From Deltaproteobacteria bacterium (GTDB lineage Bacteria; JAMCPX01): a stretch of DNA of 63,935 nucleotides. The position numbers and the translations under genes are program-made. The notes beneath the pieces were generated by a model, which had not been told where the DNA came from, did not search any database, and was given only the letters and a program-made list of their open reading frames with translations. The DNA is taken from positions 1 to 63,935 of the forward strand of contig JAMCPX010000073.1 in NCBI GenBank assembly GCA_023382265.1, written 5' to 3'. Every line of letters begins with the position of its first letter. Position 1 is the first letter of the stretch. Positions 8,886 through 16,975 of this stretch are shown here, one piece after another.

Positions 8886-9853
8886 TAATGCCCCTTTAAA
8901 AAATCACTGTAACATGGAACCACGCCAAACCCATCTGCGTTCCTAACGGCCCTTTTAATCGCTTCTTCAGTAAGCACCGAAGCTGCATATCCTACCACAT
9001 CAATAAGGGCTCTCTTATTCCCTACCGATACGGCAAATACAACGTCTCCGTCAAAACTCGTTCCGGCAGGGGAGATCGCCTTTGTAATCCCGGATGCCGC
9101 CATCCTTGCTATGTTTATAAGTGTTGTTTTATCAAATTCTGCATCGGTTATGACAACACTTAGGTTTGTACTCTCTGTTACAGGATCTATAGGCTCTGAT
9201 AGACCGCCACCCATTAAAAAGTTTGAGGTGTTAATAAATTCATGTGAATATCGTTCTTTCCTCGCGCCTGCGATGATATTACGTTCATACCCTAAGACAT
9301 CCCCAAATGCATTAACCACAACATACACAGCAATTGTTGAACCATCTGACAACGTTTCATGTAATGTCCCTGCCCCGCCTTTCATTGAGTTATCAACGCC
9401 GAGTATTTTCCCGACCGTAGCTCCTGTACCAGCACCGTAAGAGCCTTCATGCACTTCTTTTGATAAAGCATTACATGCTGAATAACCCATATTAAAATCA
9501 GGGGTTATTCCTGTTGAAAATCTTAGATCAAAAATGGCTGCAGATGGAACAATCGGTATTGTTATACCCCGAATATCTGCACCTTTGTTTTTTTCTTTTA
9601 GCCATTTCATAACACCTGATGATACATCAAGACCAAATGCGCTGCCCCCTGTAAGTGTAATAGCATCAATCTTTGAAACAATATGTCCTGCTTCAAGTGA
9701 GTCTATTTGCCTTGTACTTGTTGCAAAACCATATTTATAAACCCCGGCAATGGCTCCATCTTCAAAGTATATAACACTCACCCCTGTCCTGTTCACTATA
9801 TCGGTGAATTCCCCGATAAAAACCTTATCAAATATAGTAATGCCTTTTGGCAT
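8885..9853 (-). CDS. P1/S58-family peptidase (DmpA-like aminopeptidase/esterase)
   Basis: 322 residues matching the P1 (S58) family, N-terminal-nucleophile hydrolases that cut themselves into two chains and act as L-aminopeptidases/D-esterases or amidases. Visible marks: the early TLTGGSAFGLD stretch, PIVPSAAIFDL, the glycine-rich GAGTGATVGK followed by KGGAGT, and the C-terminal FDGDVVFAVSVG. No signal peptide, so it should be cytoplasmic. Its last codon overlaps the start of the HEAT-repeat gene. Upstream lies the HD-GYP regulator gene on the same strand, 14 bases away. The natural substrate cannot be inferred. Confidence 0.9.
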   Translation of the reverse strand: MPKGITIFDKVFIGEFTDIVNRTGVSVIYFEDGAIAGVYKYGFATSTRQIDSLEAGHIVSKIDAITLTGGSAFGLDVSSGVMKWLKEKNKGADIRGITIPIVPSAAIFDLRFSTGITPDFNMGYSACNALSKEVHEGSYGAGTGATVGKILGVDNSMKGGAGTLHETLSDGSTIAVYVVVNAFGDVLGYERNIIAGARKERYSHEFINTSNFLMGGGLSEPIDPVTESTNLSVVITDAEFDKTTLINIARMAASGITKAISPAGTSFDGDVVFAVSVGNKRALIDVVGYAASVLTEEAIKRAVRNADGFGVVPCYSDFLKGH

Positions 9854-9867
9854 ATTATTCCCCCAAT

Positions 9868-11370
9868 TTACATTACTAATGGGATCTTGCCTTCTTCTAA
9901 CAATTGCAGCATCGTATTCACAAGCTCGGGATCAAATTGAGTACCGCTGTTATTTTTTAATTCTGAAATTACATCCTCCTTATTAAGGGCATCTCTGTAC
10001 GGTCTGTCAGATGTCATAACATCAAAGCTATCACATATTGACAGTATCCTTGCTACAAAAGGGATATGGTCTCCCTTAAGTCCCTCAGGATACCCTCTGC
10101 CGTCATACCTTTCATGATGATACAGAATATATGGAATTATATCCGATAAGAAGGACATCGGTTTAAGTATGTTGGCGCCTATTATCGTATGAAGCTTAAA
10201 CTGCTCATACTCTTCCTTATCAAGTCCTTCTTTTTTTGTAAGAGCATCATACCTGATACCTATTTTTCCTATATCGTGCAGCCTTCCTGCTAATGCAATG
10301 CGGGAACTTAGCTTTTCATCAAAACCAATCTTTTCTGCTAATATGACGGCATAAGCAGAAACTCTTTCGGAATGACCTCTCGTGTACGGCTCTTTTGCTT
10401 CTAATGCCTTAACAAGTGACTCAATCGATTCTATCATTGTTATCTGTAGGCCTTCATCATAACGTTTTACCTCAAGCAATGATGTAACCCTTTCTGCAAA
10501 AATAGCCAGAAGCTTTTCCTGAGCGTGAGTAAAGGGTATACCATTTTTTATTCTGAACACACAGAGTGAGCCGTAAAATCTATCCCTTAATCCAATAGCA
10601 ACACCGAGGTAAGACTTTATCTCAAAAGACAATGGTTTATCGTTTCTTATCTTATTTATATCCTTGCCTGTAAGATTCAATATACGGTCTTTTTCTAATA
10701 CCCTATAAACAATATCTTTGTTAAATCCTGATTCGAGTTCTTCCTGACTTACTTCCATTGTGGACCTGGAGATCTTCGTAATCACAGGTGAGTATATCTT
10801 TTCTTTTCTTGAAAAGATATCTACTTCTTTAAGAGCAATAATTGAAATATCAGAATCAAATTCTGTAAGCACTTTTTCAAGTACGAGATCAAGCACTGCT
10901 CTGACATTATCATTTAAAATCATTGCCTCACTTATCTGATATAGGGATAGTGCCTCTTTTAACTGGATATTTTCTTCTTCAAGTTTTCGTCTTCTTATGG
11001 CATTTTTTATGATCAACCCGAACTCTTCAAGCTTGAAAGGCTTTAATATATAATCAAGTGCGCCAAGTTTTAGTGCTGTAATGGCTGTTTCTACAGTCCC
11101 GAAACCTGTTAGAATTATAAACTTGTGATTGAGCCCTTCTTTATTTGCCTTTTCGAGCAATTCAATACCATTAAGCCCTGGCATCTCAAGATCGGTAATG
11201 ATGATATCATAATAGGAATGCCTCATGTATTCATAAGCATTGTTTCCATCTGAAGCAGTATCAACCTGATAGCCTTCTATAGAAAGGTATTCTTTTATGA
11301 GCTCCCTTATAGAACTCTCATCGTCAACCACGAGTATACGTACATTACCGTTATTATAGTTGTTTGTCAT
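9868..11370 (-). CDS. Response regulator with GAF and HD-GYP domains (c-di-GMP phosphodiesterase)
   Basis: 500 residues. Residues 10-125 are a CheY-like receiver with acidic pocket D16/D17, phospho-acceptor D60 (IIITDLEMPG) and the conserved Lys in LKPFKLEEFG. A GAF-like region spans about 140-305. Residues 320-490 form an HD-GYP domain with RGHSERV, LHDIGKIGI, YHHERYDGRGYPEGL and the D-x-x-DAL-type ICDSFDVMTSDRPYR segment. Intact HD and GYP motifs imply hydrolysis of cyclic di-GMP. The start overlaps the end of the histidine-kinase gene by 4 bases (ATGA), so kinase and regulator are certainly a pair. The output is a change in second messenger rather than DNA binding. Confidence 0.94.
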   Translation of the reverse strand: MTNNYNNGNVRILVVDDESSIRELIKEYLSIEGYQVDTASDGNNAYEYMRHSYYDIIITDLEMPGLNGIELLEKANKEGLNHKFIILTGFGTVETAITALKLGALDYILKPFKLEEFGLIIKNAIRRRKLEEENIQLKEALSLYQISEAMILNDNVRAVLDLVLEKVLTEFDSDISIIALKEVDIFSRKEKIYSPVITKISRSTMEVSQEELESGFNKDIVYRVLEKDRILNLTGKDINKIRNDKPLSFEIKSYLGVAIGLRDRFYGSLCVFRIKNGIPFTHAQEKLLAIFAERVTSLLEVKRYDEGLQITMIESIESLVKALEAKEPYTRGHSERVSAYAVILAEKIGFDEKLSSRIALAGRLHDIGKIGIRYDALTKKEGLDKEEYEQFKLHTIIGANILKPMSFLSDIIPYILYHHERYDGRGYPEGLKGDHIPFVARILSICDSFDVMTSDRPYRDALNKEDVISELKNNSGTQFDPELVNTMLQLLEEGKIPLVM

Positions 11371-13376
11371 AAATCTTTTTTGTGCACTATCGGTAATATT
11401 ATAGTAAATGTCGTGCCGATATTCAATTTTGTTTTGAGCAGTATCCTGCCGTGATGTTCCTGTACCGCGTTCATAACAATTACCATGCCAAGGCCTGTGC
11501 CCTTGCCGGAAGGCTTTGTCGTAAAGAATGGATTGAATATTTTCGAAAGATCTTCATCCGTTATGCCGATACCCTCATCTGATACTTCAACCTCAACATT
11601 TTCCTTGTCAAAGATCCTTGTGGCTATTGTCACCCTACCATTTTTACCTTCCATTGCATCCCTTGCATTTGAAATAAGATTTACGATCATTTGTTCCAGT
11701 GCATCCGAAATCCCTTCTATTTGAGGCAGATCAACAAATAATTTTATGACAAGCTCAATACCGCGTGTTTTGAATTCGTATTCCCATAACATCACGATTG
11801 ACTTGATTAAATCATTAAGATTAACCAAAGAAATTTCTTGTTTTGTCTGTCTTATGGAAAGCATTAGTTTTTTAACAAAAGAATTAAGTTTATTAGTTCC
11901 GTTAATAATCTTCTCTATCTTATCCTTGCCTGTTGTTATTCCATCATGATCAAGTTCTCTCAGTAATAACTCACTCTGCCCGGATATTACGGATATCGGA
12001 TTACTTAATTGGTGTGTAACACTTGCTATAACCTGCCCTATGCTTGCGAGTTTATCCGTGTGATAAAGTATACCCTTCATTTCTTCAAGTTTCTTTTTTG
12101 ACAGTTCAAGCTCAGATGTAAAATTCTCAAGCTTTGAATATGCCTTTTGAAGTTCACTAAAAACATGATTCCTGCCCTGATACTGGTTCTCTATTTCTTT
12201 TTTCTGCATTAATGTTTTAGAGTACAGTTTATTGTTTAAAATGCTTATGCCTATTTGAGAAACAAATTTTTCTAACAGAATAATATCGTCTTGCTCCACC
12301 TGTTCATTTTTTGATTCAACCTCAAACACACCTATCACATCTCCAACTGCTATAATAGGAATAAGTATGAAGGTTTTAGTTCCTGTTAATTCCTGGATAG
12401 CTTTTGCCTGTTCTTTCTGAAAAGATGGAATAGTGTCTACAAACAATAATCTCTCATCGTTAATGATAAAGCTTGCCCTTTCTTTTACTGCTTTAGCAAC
12501 ATAATTTTCCCCGCTGCTCATTATAAATCTTATCTTGGAAAGTTCTATGCCAAGAATATTATTTACACGTTCAACACCTTTCCGTGGTGAATAGCTGTAC
12601 ATGGTCAGCTCTGTTTTATTATCATTCAAAAGTCCGATACCGTTATAACTGTATCCAAAGGAATGCCTTACCATTCTGGTTATATTGTATAAAAATGAGT
12701 CGAGAGGCTCAAGCTTTCTGAAGCTTTCCGACACGTTTAACAGAAAATCTAACCTATTTTTTTCTCTCAATATAGCTAATTCGTTTTTTTTAAGTCTCTC
12801 CGCTACATAAAACTGAATGCCGACTATTATGGTAAATATTACAAAAGTCGTTAAAATGAAATCATACCTGTTTGGTTCCGTAGTAACAATAGTACGTGAA
12901 ATAATTTTATCTATAAATACAAAACTTCCGCTTTTAAGTGATCCGTATAAGTATACTCCGATAACATAAGAAACGATATTGAGACCAAAAAAAAATACAT
13001 CAATAATGAGGTTACCTAGTAAACTTATGAGAATTAGTTGAATAAAAGATAATAAAAAAAAGGGGCTTTTAGACCCGCCGGTGATTAAAACCGCGAACCC
13101 AATTAAAACTGTATCCAGTATTATGGTAGATATAAAAAGAGCATACTTGATAGGAGGGTAAAAGATTACACGATCTATTAAGAAGTTTATAATCAACAGT
13201 AATAACCCAAAGCCGATTATGTAAAGATATATGCCCGGGTGAGCTTTGAAATAATAAAGTAAAAGAATAGCAGCAAAGATATAAACTACATAGCGGGCAT
13301 TGATACCCCACCTCTGCCAGTTTTTTAAGTATGCTACCTTCAAGGAATTAAATAATGGCATAGGAATAACAATCAA
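11367..13376 (-). CDS. Membrane sensor histidine kinase with GAF domain
   Basis: 669 residues from a TTG (an ATG five codons later at 13361 is equally plausible; neither has a clear ribosome site). About six membrane helices fill residues 20-205, including the TGGSKSPFFLLSF loop seen in RegB/MASE-like sensors. A GAF-like domain (about 220-385) and a coiled coil (390-440) follow. The H-box is ASVTHQLSNPISV (His near 454). The ATPase domain has N-box NLISNARDAM, G1 DEGIGI, F-box NPFFTTKPSGKGTGLGM. It should phosphorylate the HD-GYP regulator encoded immediately downstream with a 4-base overlap. The ligand is not evident; SPFF-loop sensors often respond to redox state or membrane signals. Confidence 0.93.
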   Translation of the reverse strand: MIVIPMPLFNSLKVAYLKNWQRWGINARYVVYIFAAILLLYYFKAHPGIYLYIIGFGLLLLIINFLIDRVIFYPPIKYALFISTIILDTVLIGFAVLITGGSKSPFFLLSFIQLILISLLGNLIIDVFFFGLNIVSYVIGVYLYGSLKSGSFVFIDKIISRTIVTTEPNRYDFILTTFVIFTIIVGIQFYVAERLKKNELAILREKNRLDFLLNVSESFRKLEPLDSFLYNITRMVRHSFGYSYNGIGLLNDNKTELTMYSYSPRKGVERVNNILGIELSKIRFIMSSGENYVAKAVKERASFIINDERLLFVDTIPSFQKEQAKAIQELTGTKTFILIPIIAVGDVIGVFEVESKNEQVEQDDIILLEKFVSQIGISILNNKLYSKTLMQKKEIENQYQGRNHVFSELQKAYSKLENFTSELELSKKKLEEMKGILYHTDKLASIGQVIASVTHQLSNPISVISGQSELLLRELDHDGITTGKDKIEKIINGTNKLNSFVKKLMLSIRQTKQEISLVNLNDLIKSIVMLWEYEFKTRGIELVIKLFVDLPQIEGISDALEQMIVNLISNARDAMEGKNGRVTIATRIFDKENVEVEVSDEGIGITDEDLSKIFNPFFTTKPSGKGTGLGMVIVMNAVQEHHGRILLKTKLNIGTTFTIILPIVHKKDL

Positions 13377-13393
13377 AGAAAGAAATAATAACT

Positions 13394-13422
13394 AAAAAGG
13401 TGTGACGGGGAACACCCGTCAC
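13394..13422 (-). terminator. Rho-independent terminator of the HU gene
   Basis: Inverted repeat GTGACGGG / CCCGTCAC (13402-13409 and 13415-13422, 5-base loop) followed on the minus strand by ACCTTTTTAG. It lies 12 bases beyond the HU stop codon and insulates HU from the downstream histidine kinase gene. Confidence 0.8.
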
Positions 13423-13433
13423 TAAAAATGTCT

Positions 13434-13706
13434 TTACTTTACTACCTTTTTCAGACCAGATCCGGCTTTAAATTTTGGAACTTTCCTCGCGGGTATTTTG
13501 ATTTCAGCCTTTGTTTGAGGATTAATACCTTTCCTTGCTGCACGCTTAATTACCCTAAAGGTACCAAATCCGGGTAATGTTAACTTATCACCCTTTTTTA
13601 ATATATTTGTTACCTGTGAGATAAAAGCGTTTAAAACCTGTTCTGCTTTTGACTTAGCAATTTCTGCTTCGTCAGCGAGTTTCTTTACTAAATCTGCCTT
13701 TGTCAT
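13434..13706 (-). CDS. hup: HU-family histone-like DNA-binding protein
   Basis: 90 residues, the standard length. Starts MTKADLVKKLADEAEIAKSKAE (helix pair) and contains the family signature GFGTFRVIKRAARKG at about residues 46-60 with the NPQTKAEI arm and IPARKVPKFKAG strand. HU bends DNA and organises the nucleoid as a dimer. A strong AAAGGAGGG ribosome site precedes the ATG and a terminator follows, so it is a single-gene transcript with high expected expression. Whether it is the alpha, beta or IHF-like form cannot be told. Confidence 0.96.
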   Translation of the reverse strand: MTKADLVKKLADEAEIAKSKAEQVLNAFISQVTNILKKGDKLTLPGFGTFRVIKRAARKGINPQTKAEIKIPARKVPKFKAGSGLKKVVK

Positions 13707-13795
13707 AAACCCTCCTTTACATTATATGTTGTTTGCGTTAATATCAGAACCAACAGTTAAGTCAAGAACAATTTTAGACACAAACAGGCTTTAAT

Positions 13796-14338
13796 ATGGC
13801 CAATTTAGATGAAAATAATATAGATGAACAATTAAGATTGTTACAAATAAAAATGCAGGACCTAAAGTTTGATTACGAAAGATATTTCGCAAAAGATCTG
13901 AAATTAGAGCCGGTAAGAAAACGCGAAGACATAGACAGAATTCTTGTAAAGTTTAGTCAGATGCATTTTATAAAAGCGAGTCAAAAGTTTACTTATGAGA
14001 ATGTCATCTCTAAATTCGTAGCCCTAAAACGGTACTGGGATAATAGATCAAAGATGCTTGAATTATCCAAAATCAAAAAAGAAGAAGGAATGCCTGTCAA
14101 ATCAAACGATCATAATAACCGTATAGAAAAGGAACAGTACAGGGACGTTTATGACGAATATCTTAAGTTAATATCATTACGAATCCCTTCATTAAAACCG
14201 TTATCCTACAATGCTCTTAAAGCTACACTCGAAACCAAGCGTGCCCAACTCGTAGCACAGTATAAATGTAAGGACATAGAATTTAAAGTGGATTTTGAGA
14301 ACAGCAAATTAAAATTTAAAGCAGTACCAAAATATTGA
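13796..14338 (+). CDS. Conserved hypothetical protein, MXAN_5187 C-terminal-domain-like
   Basis: 180 residues, soluble, highly charged and largely helical. The pattern 'LxIKMQDLKFDYERYFAKDL' at 17-36 followed by a helical core with ASQKFTYENVISKFVALKRYW (60-80) resembles the deltaproteobacterial family named after MXAN_5187, whose C-terminal domain starts with L-K-x-x-Y-E-r-F-F-a-g-d-r and later R-f-e-s-L-x-x-r-y. A charged linker (90-110) and a basic C-terminal region follow. The function of the family is unknown. It stands alone, divergent from HU, upstream of the TetR-ETF cluster. Assignment is from memory of the motif and should be treated as likely, not certain. Confidence 0.65.
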   Translation: MANLDENNIDEQLRLLQIKMQDLKFDYERYFAKDLKLEPVRKREDIDRILVKFSQMHFIKASQKFTYENVISKFVALKRYWDNRSKMLELSKIKKEEGMPVKSNDHNNRIEKEQYRDVYDEYLKLISLRIPSLKPLSYNALKATLETKRAQLVAQYKCKDIEFKVDFENSKLKFKAVPKY

Positions 14339-14371
14339 TACAAAAAATGATCCTGCATCCTATAGATACTC

Positions 14372-14415
14372 TTGACAAATTGTATTGACACTAATAATGA
14401 ATGACTATTCAGTCA
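14372..14415 (+). promoter_or_regulatory. tetR-etf promoter with FadR-like palindromic operator
   Basis: TTGACA at 14372-14377 and TAATGA at 14395-14400 are spaced 17 bases. Overlapping the -10 and running to 14415 is the 18-base near-palindrome TGAATGACTATTCAGTCA (14398-14415), symmetric at 14 of 18 positions as TGAnTGAnTAnTCAnTCA. This closely resembles the TGAATGA/TCATTCA operators of acyl-CoA-responsive TetR regulators such as Bacillus FadR. Position over the promoter and immediately in front of a tetR gene indicates self-repression, relieved by a ligand. A second TTGACA at 14385-14390 may also be used. Confidence 0.7.
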
Positions 14416-14424
14416 AAATAATAA

Positions 14425-15036
14425 ATGAAAAAAAATATAAGACAAAATAACGATAAGAATGATAAGCACGAACAAATATTGAGGGCCGCCATTAAAACCT
14501 TCGCAAGAAAAGGATTTTACAATACCCGCATATCAGACATTGCAAAAGAAGCCAATGTAGCCGATGGCACAATATATCTTTATTTTAAGAACAAGGATAT
14601 ACTTCTTGTATCCCTTTTTGAAGAAAGCATGAATCAGATTATTCAAATGGTACAAGAAAGGCTTTCCACTATAAACGATCCGATCGAACAATTACGCACC
14701 TTTATAAAAATTCATTTTGAACTAATAAAAAAAGACAAATTCCTTGCAGAGGTCATATCCGTTGAGTTAAGACAGAGTAATAAGTTCATAAAGGAATACA
14801 AGAATATAAAATTCAAAGAATACCTGAATATTATATCCGGCATTATAAGGGATGCTCAGGCAAAAGGGTTGGTAGCAAGACATTTGATGCCCGGTATTAT
14901 GAAAAGGATAATATTCGGTGCACTTGATGAACTTACCTTGATCTGGGTTCTTGCAGGCGACTCTAAGTACACTATAGAAAAATTAAGCAATGATGCCACA
15001 GAAGTTTTGATTAACGGCATAGCTATAAAAAAATAA
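14425..15036 (+). CDS. TetR/AcrR-family transcriptional regulator of the ETF operon
   Basis: 203 residues. The N-terminal helix-turn-helix is classic TetR (ILRAAIKTFARKGFYNTRISDIAKEANVADGTIYLYFKNKDIL, residues about 19-61). The C-terminal ligand domain (FIKIHFELIKKDKFLAEVISVELRQS...) looks like that of the FadR/YsiA group that binds long-chain acyl-CoA. It is followed 17 bases later by etfB, and a matching operator covers its own promoter. Together this suggests a repressor of an acyl-CoA-oxidation electron-transfer module that responds to acyl-CoA. No Shine-Dalgarno is visible before the ATG, and the predicted transcription start lies only about 18 bases upstream. Confidence 0.9.
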   Translation: MKKNIRQNNDKNDKHEQILRAAIKTFARKGFYNTRISDIAKEANVADGTIYLYFKNKDILLVSLFEESMNQIIQMVQERLSTINDPIEQLRTFIKIHFELIKKDKFLAEVISVELRQSNKFIKEYKNIKFKEYLNIISGIIRDAQAKGLVARHLMPGIMKRIIFGALDELTLIWVLAGDSKYTIEKLSNDATEVLINGIAIKK

Positions 15037-15053
15037 ACATATAGGAGGTAGCA

Positions 15054-15806
15054 GTGAAGATTCTTGCAACAGTAAAAAGGGTAACAGATCCGGAGGCAAA
15101 GCTTAAATTAAAACCGGATGGCACATGGATCCAAACCGAAGGTGTAAAATTTGTTGTAAATCCATTCGACGAAATCGCTGTAGAAGAAGGCTTAAGAATC
15201 AAGGAAAAACATACGGGCGAGGTAGTAGTAGTATCTATAGGCGGTAAAGAAGTAACAGAACAGCTAAGAGCTGCCCTTGCCATGGGAGCTGACAGAGGTA
15301 TTTTTGTAAACTATTCTGGAAATTATGATTCAATGGATATCGCAAATATACTTTCAAAGATAGCCCAGCAAGAAAACCCGGATATCTTTATACTCGGGAA
15401 ACAAGCAGTAGATGACGATATGGGACAGGTAGGTTATATGCTTGCAGAATTATTATCCTACCCGCAGGCCGCTTTTGCATCCAAACTGGAGTTCTCTGAT
15501 GACAAGAAAAAAATAAAAGTGACAAGGGAAATTGATGGCGGCCTTGAAATAAAAGAGGTAGAAATACCATGTGTAATTACAGCGGACCTAAGGTTAAACA
15601 CTCCGCGGTATGCCTCTTTACCAAACATAATGAAGGCAAAACAGAAACCAGTAAAAGAATTATCTTTAAACGATCTCGGTATAAGTGTAAAACCGCATAT
15701 CATCATTAAAAAACTTTCAGAGCCGCCAAAAAGGAAAGGTGGGGTAAAGGTTGAATCTGTACAGGATCTCGTTAGCAAACTAAAGAATGAAGCAAAGGTC
15801 ATATAA
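15054..15806 (+). CDS. etfB: Electron transfer flavoprotein, beta subunit
   Basis: 250 residues starting at a GTG preceded by a strong AGGAGGT site. The sequence has family hallmarks: MKILATVKRVTDPEA at the N-terminus, NPFDEIAVEEGLRIKE (37-52), the ALAMGADRGIFV and QAVDDDMGQVG (about residues 120-130) stretches, and the ETF-beta signature VTREIDGGLEIKEVEIPCVITADLRLN (about 160-186). ETF is a soluble heterodimer that accepts electrons from acyl-CoA dehydrogenases. It is followed by etfA after 11 bases. No acyl-CoA dehydrogenase gene lies in the cluster, so the dehydrogenase partner is elsewhere. Confidence 0.96.
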   Translation: MKILATVKRVTDPEAKLKLKPDGTWIQTEGVKFVVNPFDEIAVEEGLRIKEKHTGEVVVVSIGGKEVTEQLRAALAMGADRGIFVNYSGNYDSMDIANILSKIAQQENPDIFILGKQAVDDDMGQVGYMLAELLSYPQAAFASKLEFSDDKKKIKVTREIDGGLEIKEVEIPCVITADLRLNTPRYASLPNIMKAKQKPVKELSLNDLGISVKPHIIIKKLSEPPKRKGGVKVESVQDLVSKLKNEAKVI

Positions 15807-15817
15807 AGGAGATAAAC

Positions 15818-16795
15818 ATGGGAAATGTAATCGTAATCTGTGAACAGAAAAACGGAGACATTATAAAAAACAGTCTCTCAGGGGTAAAAGCCGGTATTGA
15901 AGCTTCTAAAGCAATAAATGCCAAAGCGTATCTACTTTTTATGGGGCATGGCATTGATAAGCTAAAAGATAGTGCATCGCATTATGGCGCGGATGGAATA
16001 ATACTTGTTGATGACCCTGCACTCAAAGATTATACAGCAGAAGCATATGCCATTGCGGCAATAGAGGCTATAAAACAGTATTCTCCAGGCCTTGTACTTT
16101 CAACCATATCCGCATTTTCAAAGGAACTCCTGCCAAGACTTGCAGTAAAATTAAATGCAGGAATGGCATCGGATATACTATCGATAACTTATGATGGCGG
16201 AAAGATTTCCGGATTCACTAGATCTATGTGGGCTGGAAGTATTATTGCTGATGTTGCTGTAGAAAGCGAACCTATAATTGCAACTATAAGGGGAACGGCT
16301 TTTGAGCATGCACAAAATACTGATAAAACATCTGAGGTAAAAAATGTGCAGGTTAAAATCGATCCTCAGTTATTAAAGGCAAAGTTTATAGAAACAATAG
16401 AGCACAAATCTACAAGACCTCAATTAACAGAAGCCCCTGCAATAGTGTCTGGCGGAAGAGGAGTAAAGGGGCCTGAAGGCTTTAAGTCGATAGAACAACT
16501 CGCCGATCTGCTTGGTGCTGCAGTAGGGGCATCAAGAGCTGCAGTTGATGCAGGTTGGGTTCCGAATGACCTTCAAATAGGACAAACAGGGAAGATTGTT
16601 GCACCTGCCCTTTACATAGCTGTTGGTATTTCAGGCGCAATTCAACACCTTGCCGGTATGAAGGATTCCAAAACTATTGTAGCCATAAACAAGGACCCCG
16701 ATGCACCCATATTTCAGGTAGCAGACTATGGGCTTGTTGCCGATTTCTCAAAGGCAATACCTGAATTGATAGCAGAGATCAAGAAGGTAAAATAA
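15818..16795 (+). CDS. etfA: Electron transfer flavoprotein, alpha subunit
   Basis: 325 residues, normal length. N-terminal Rossmann-like domain (1-190) and C-terminal FAD domain: SGGRGVKGPEGF (near 209-220), SRAAVDAGWV, the QTGKIVAPALYIAVGISGAIQHL segment (about 262-284) and NKDPDAPIFQVADYGLVAD (about 295-313), which hold FAD. No extra ferredoxin domain is present, so this is a plain ETF and not a fused type. Together with EtfB it passes electrons from acyl-CoA dehydrogenases toward the quinone pool, here most likely through the membrane oxidoreductase encoded next. Confidence 0.96.
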   Translation: MGNVIVICEQKNGDIIKNSLSGVKAGIEASKAINAKAYLLFMGHGIDKLKDSASHYGADGIILVDDPALKDYTAEAYAIAAIEAIKQYSPGLVLSTISAFSKELLPRLAVKLNAGMASDILSITYDGGKISGFTRSMWAGSIIADVAVESEPIIATIRGTAFEHAQNTDKTSEVKNVQVKIDPQLLKAKFIETIEHKSTRPQLTEAPAIVSGGRGVKGPEGFKSIEQLADLLGAAVGASRAAVDAGWVPNDLQIGQTGKIVAPALYIAVGISGAIQHLAGMKDSKTIVAINKDPDAPIFQVADYGLVADFSKAIPELIAEIKKVK

Positions 16796-16894
16796 GGTTG
16801 TGAAGAGAACTGTCCCCTATATCAGAGAATATCAAAAAATAGGGCAGGAAAGAAAAATATGTATTTTGTGAATCACAGCGTCAATAGAATACAC

Positions 16895-16918
16895 AGGGGC
16901 GAAAAAAATTTCGTCCCT
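16895..16918. repeat. Palindromic interspersed element inside the etf operon gap
   Basis: AGGGGCGAAA (16895-16904) pairs with TTTCGTCCCT (16909-16918) with one G.T and a 4-base A loop. It sits in the 180-base gap between etfA and the oxidoreductase gene. Sequences of this GTAGGGGCGAAAATTTCGCCCC type are a common interspersed palindrome in bacterial genomes. It could act as an mRNA stabiliser or attenuator between etfA and the next gene, but there is no T-run, so it is not a normal terminator. Confidence 0.6.
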
Positions 16919-16975
16919 ACAGCTCTCACTATTGCATTTACCGGGTTATGGGAAAGGAATCTTTAAGGAGGTAAT

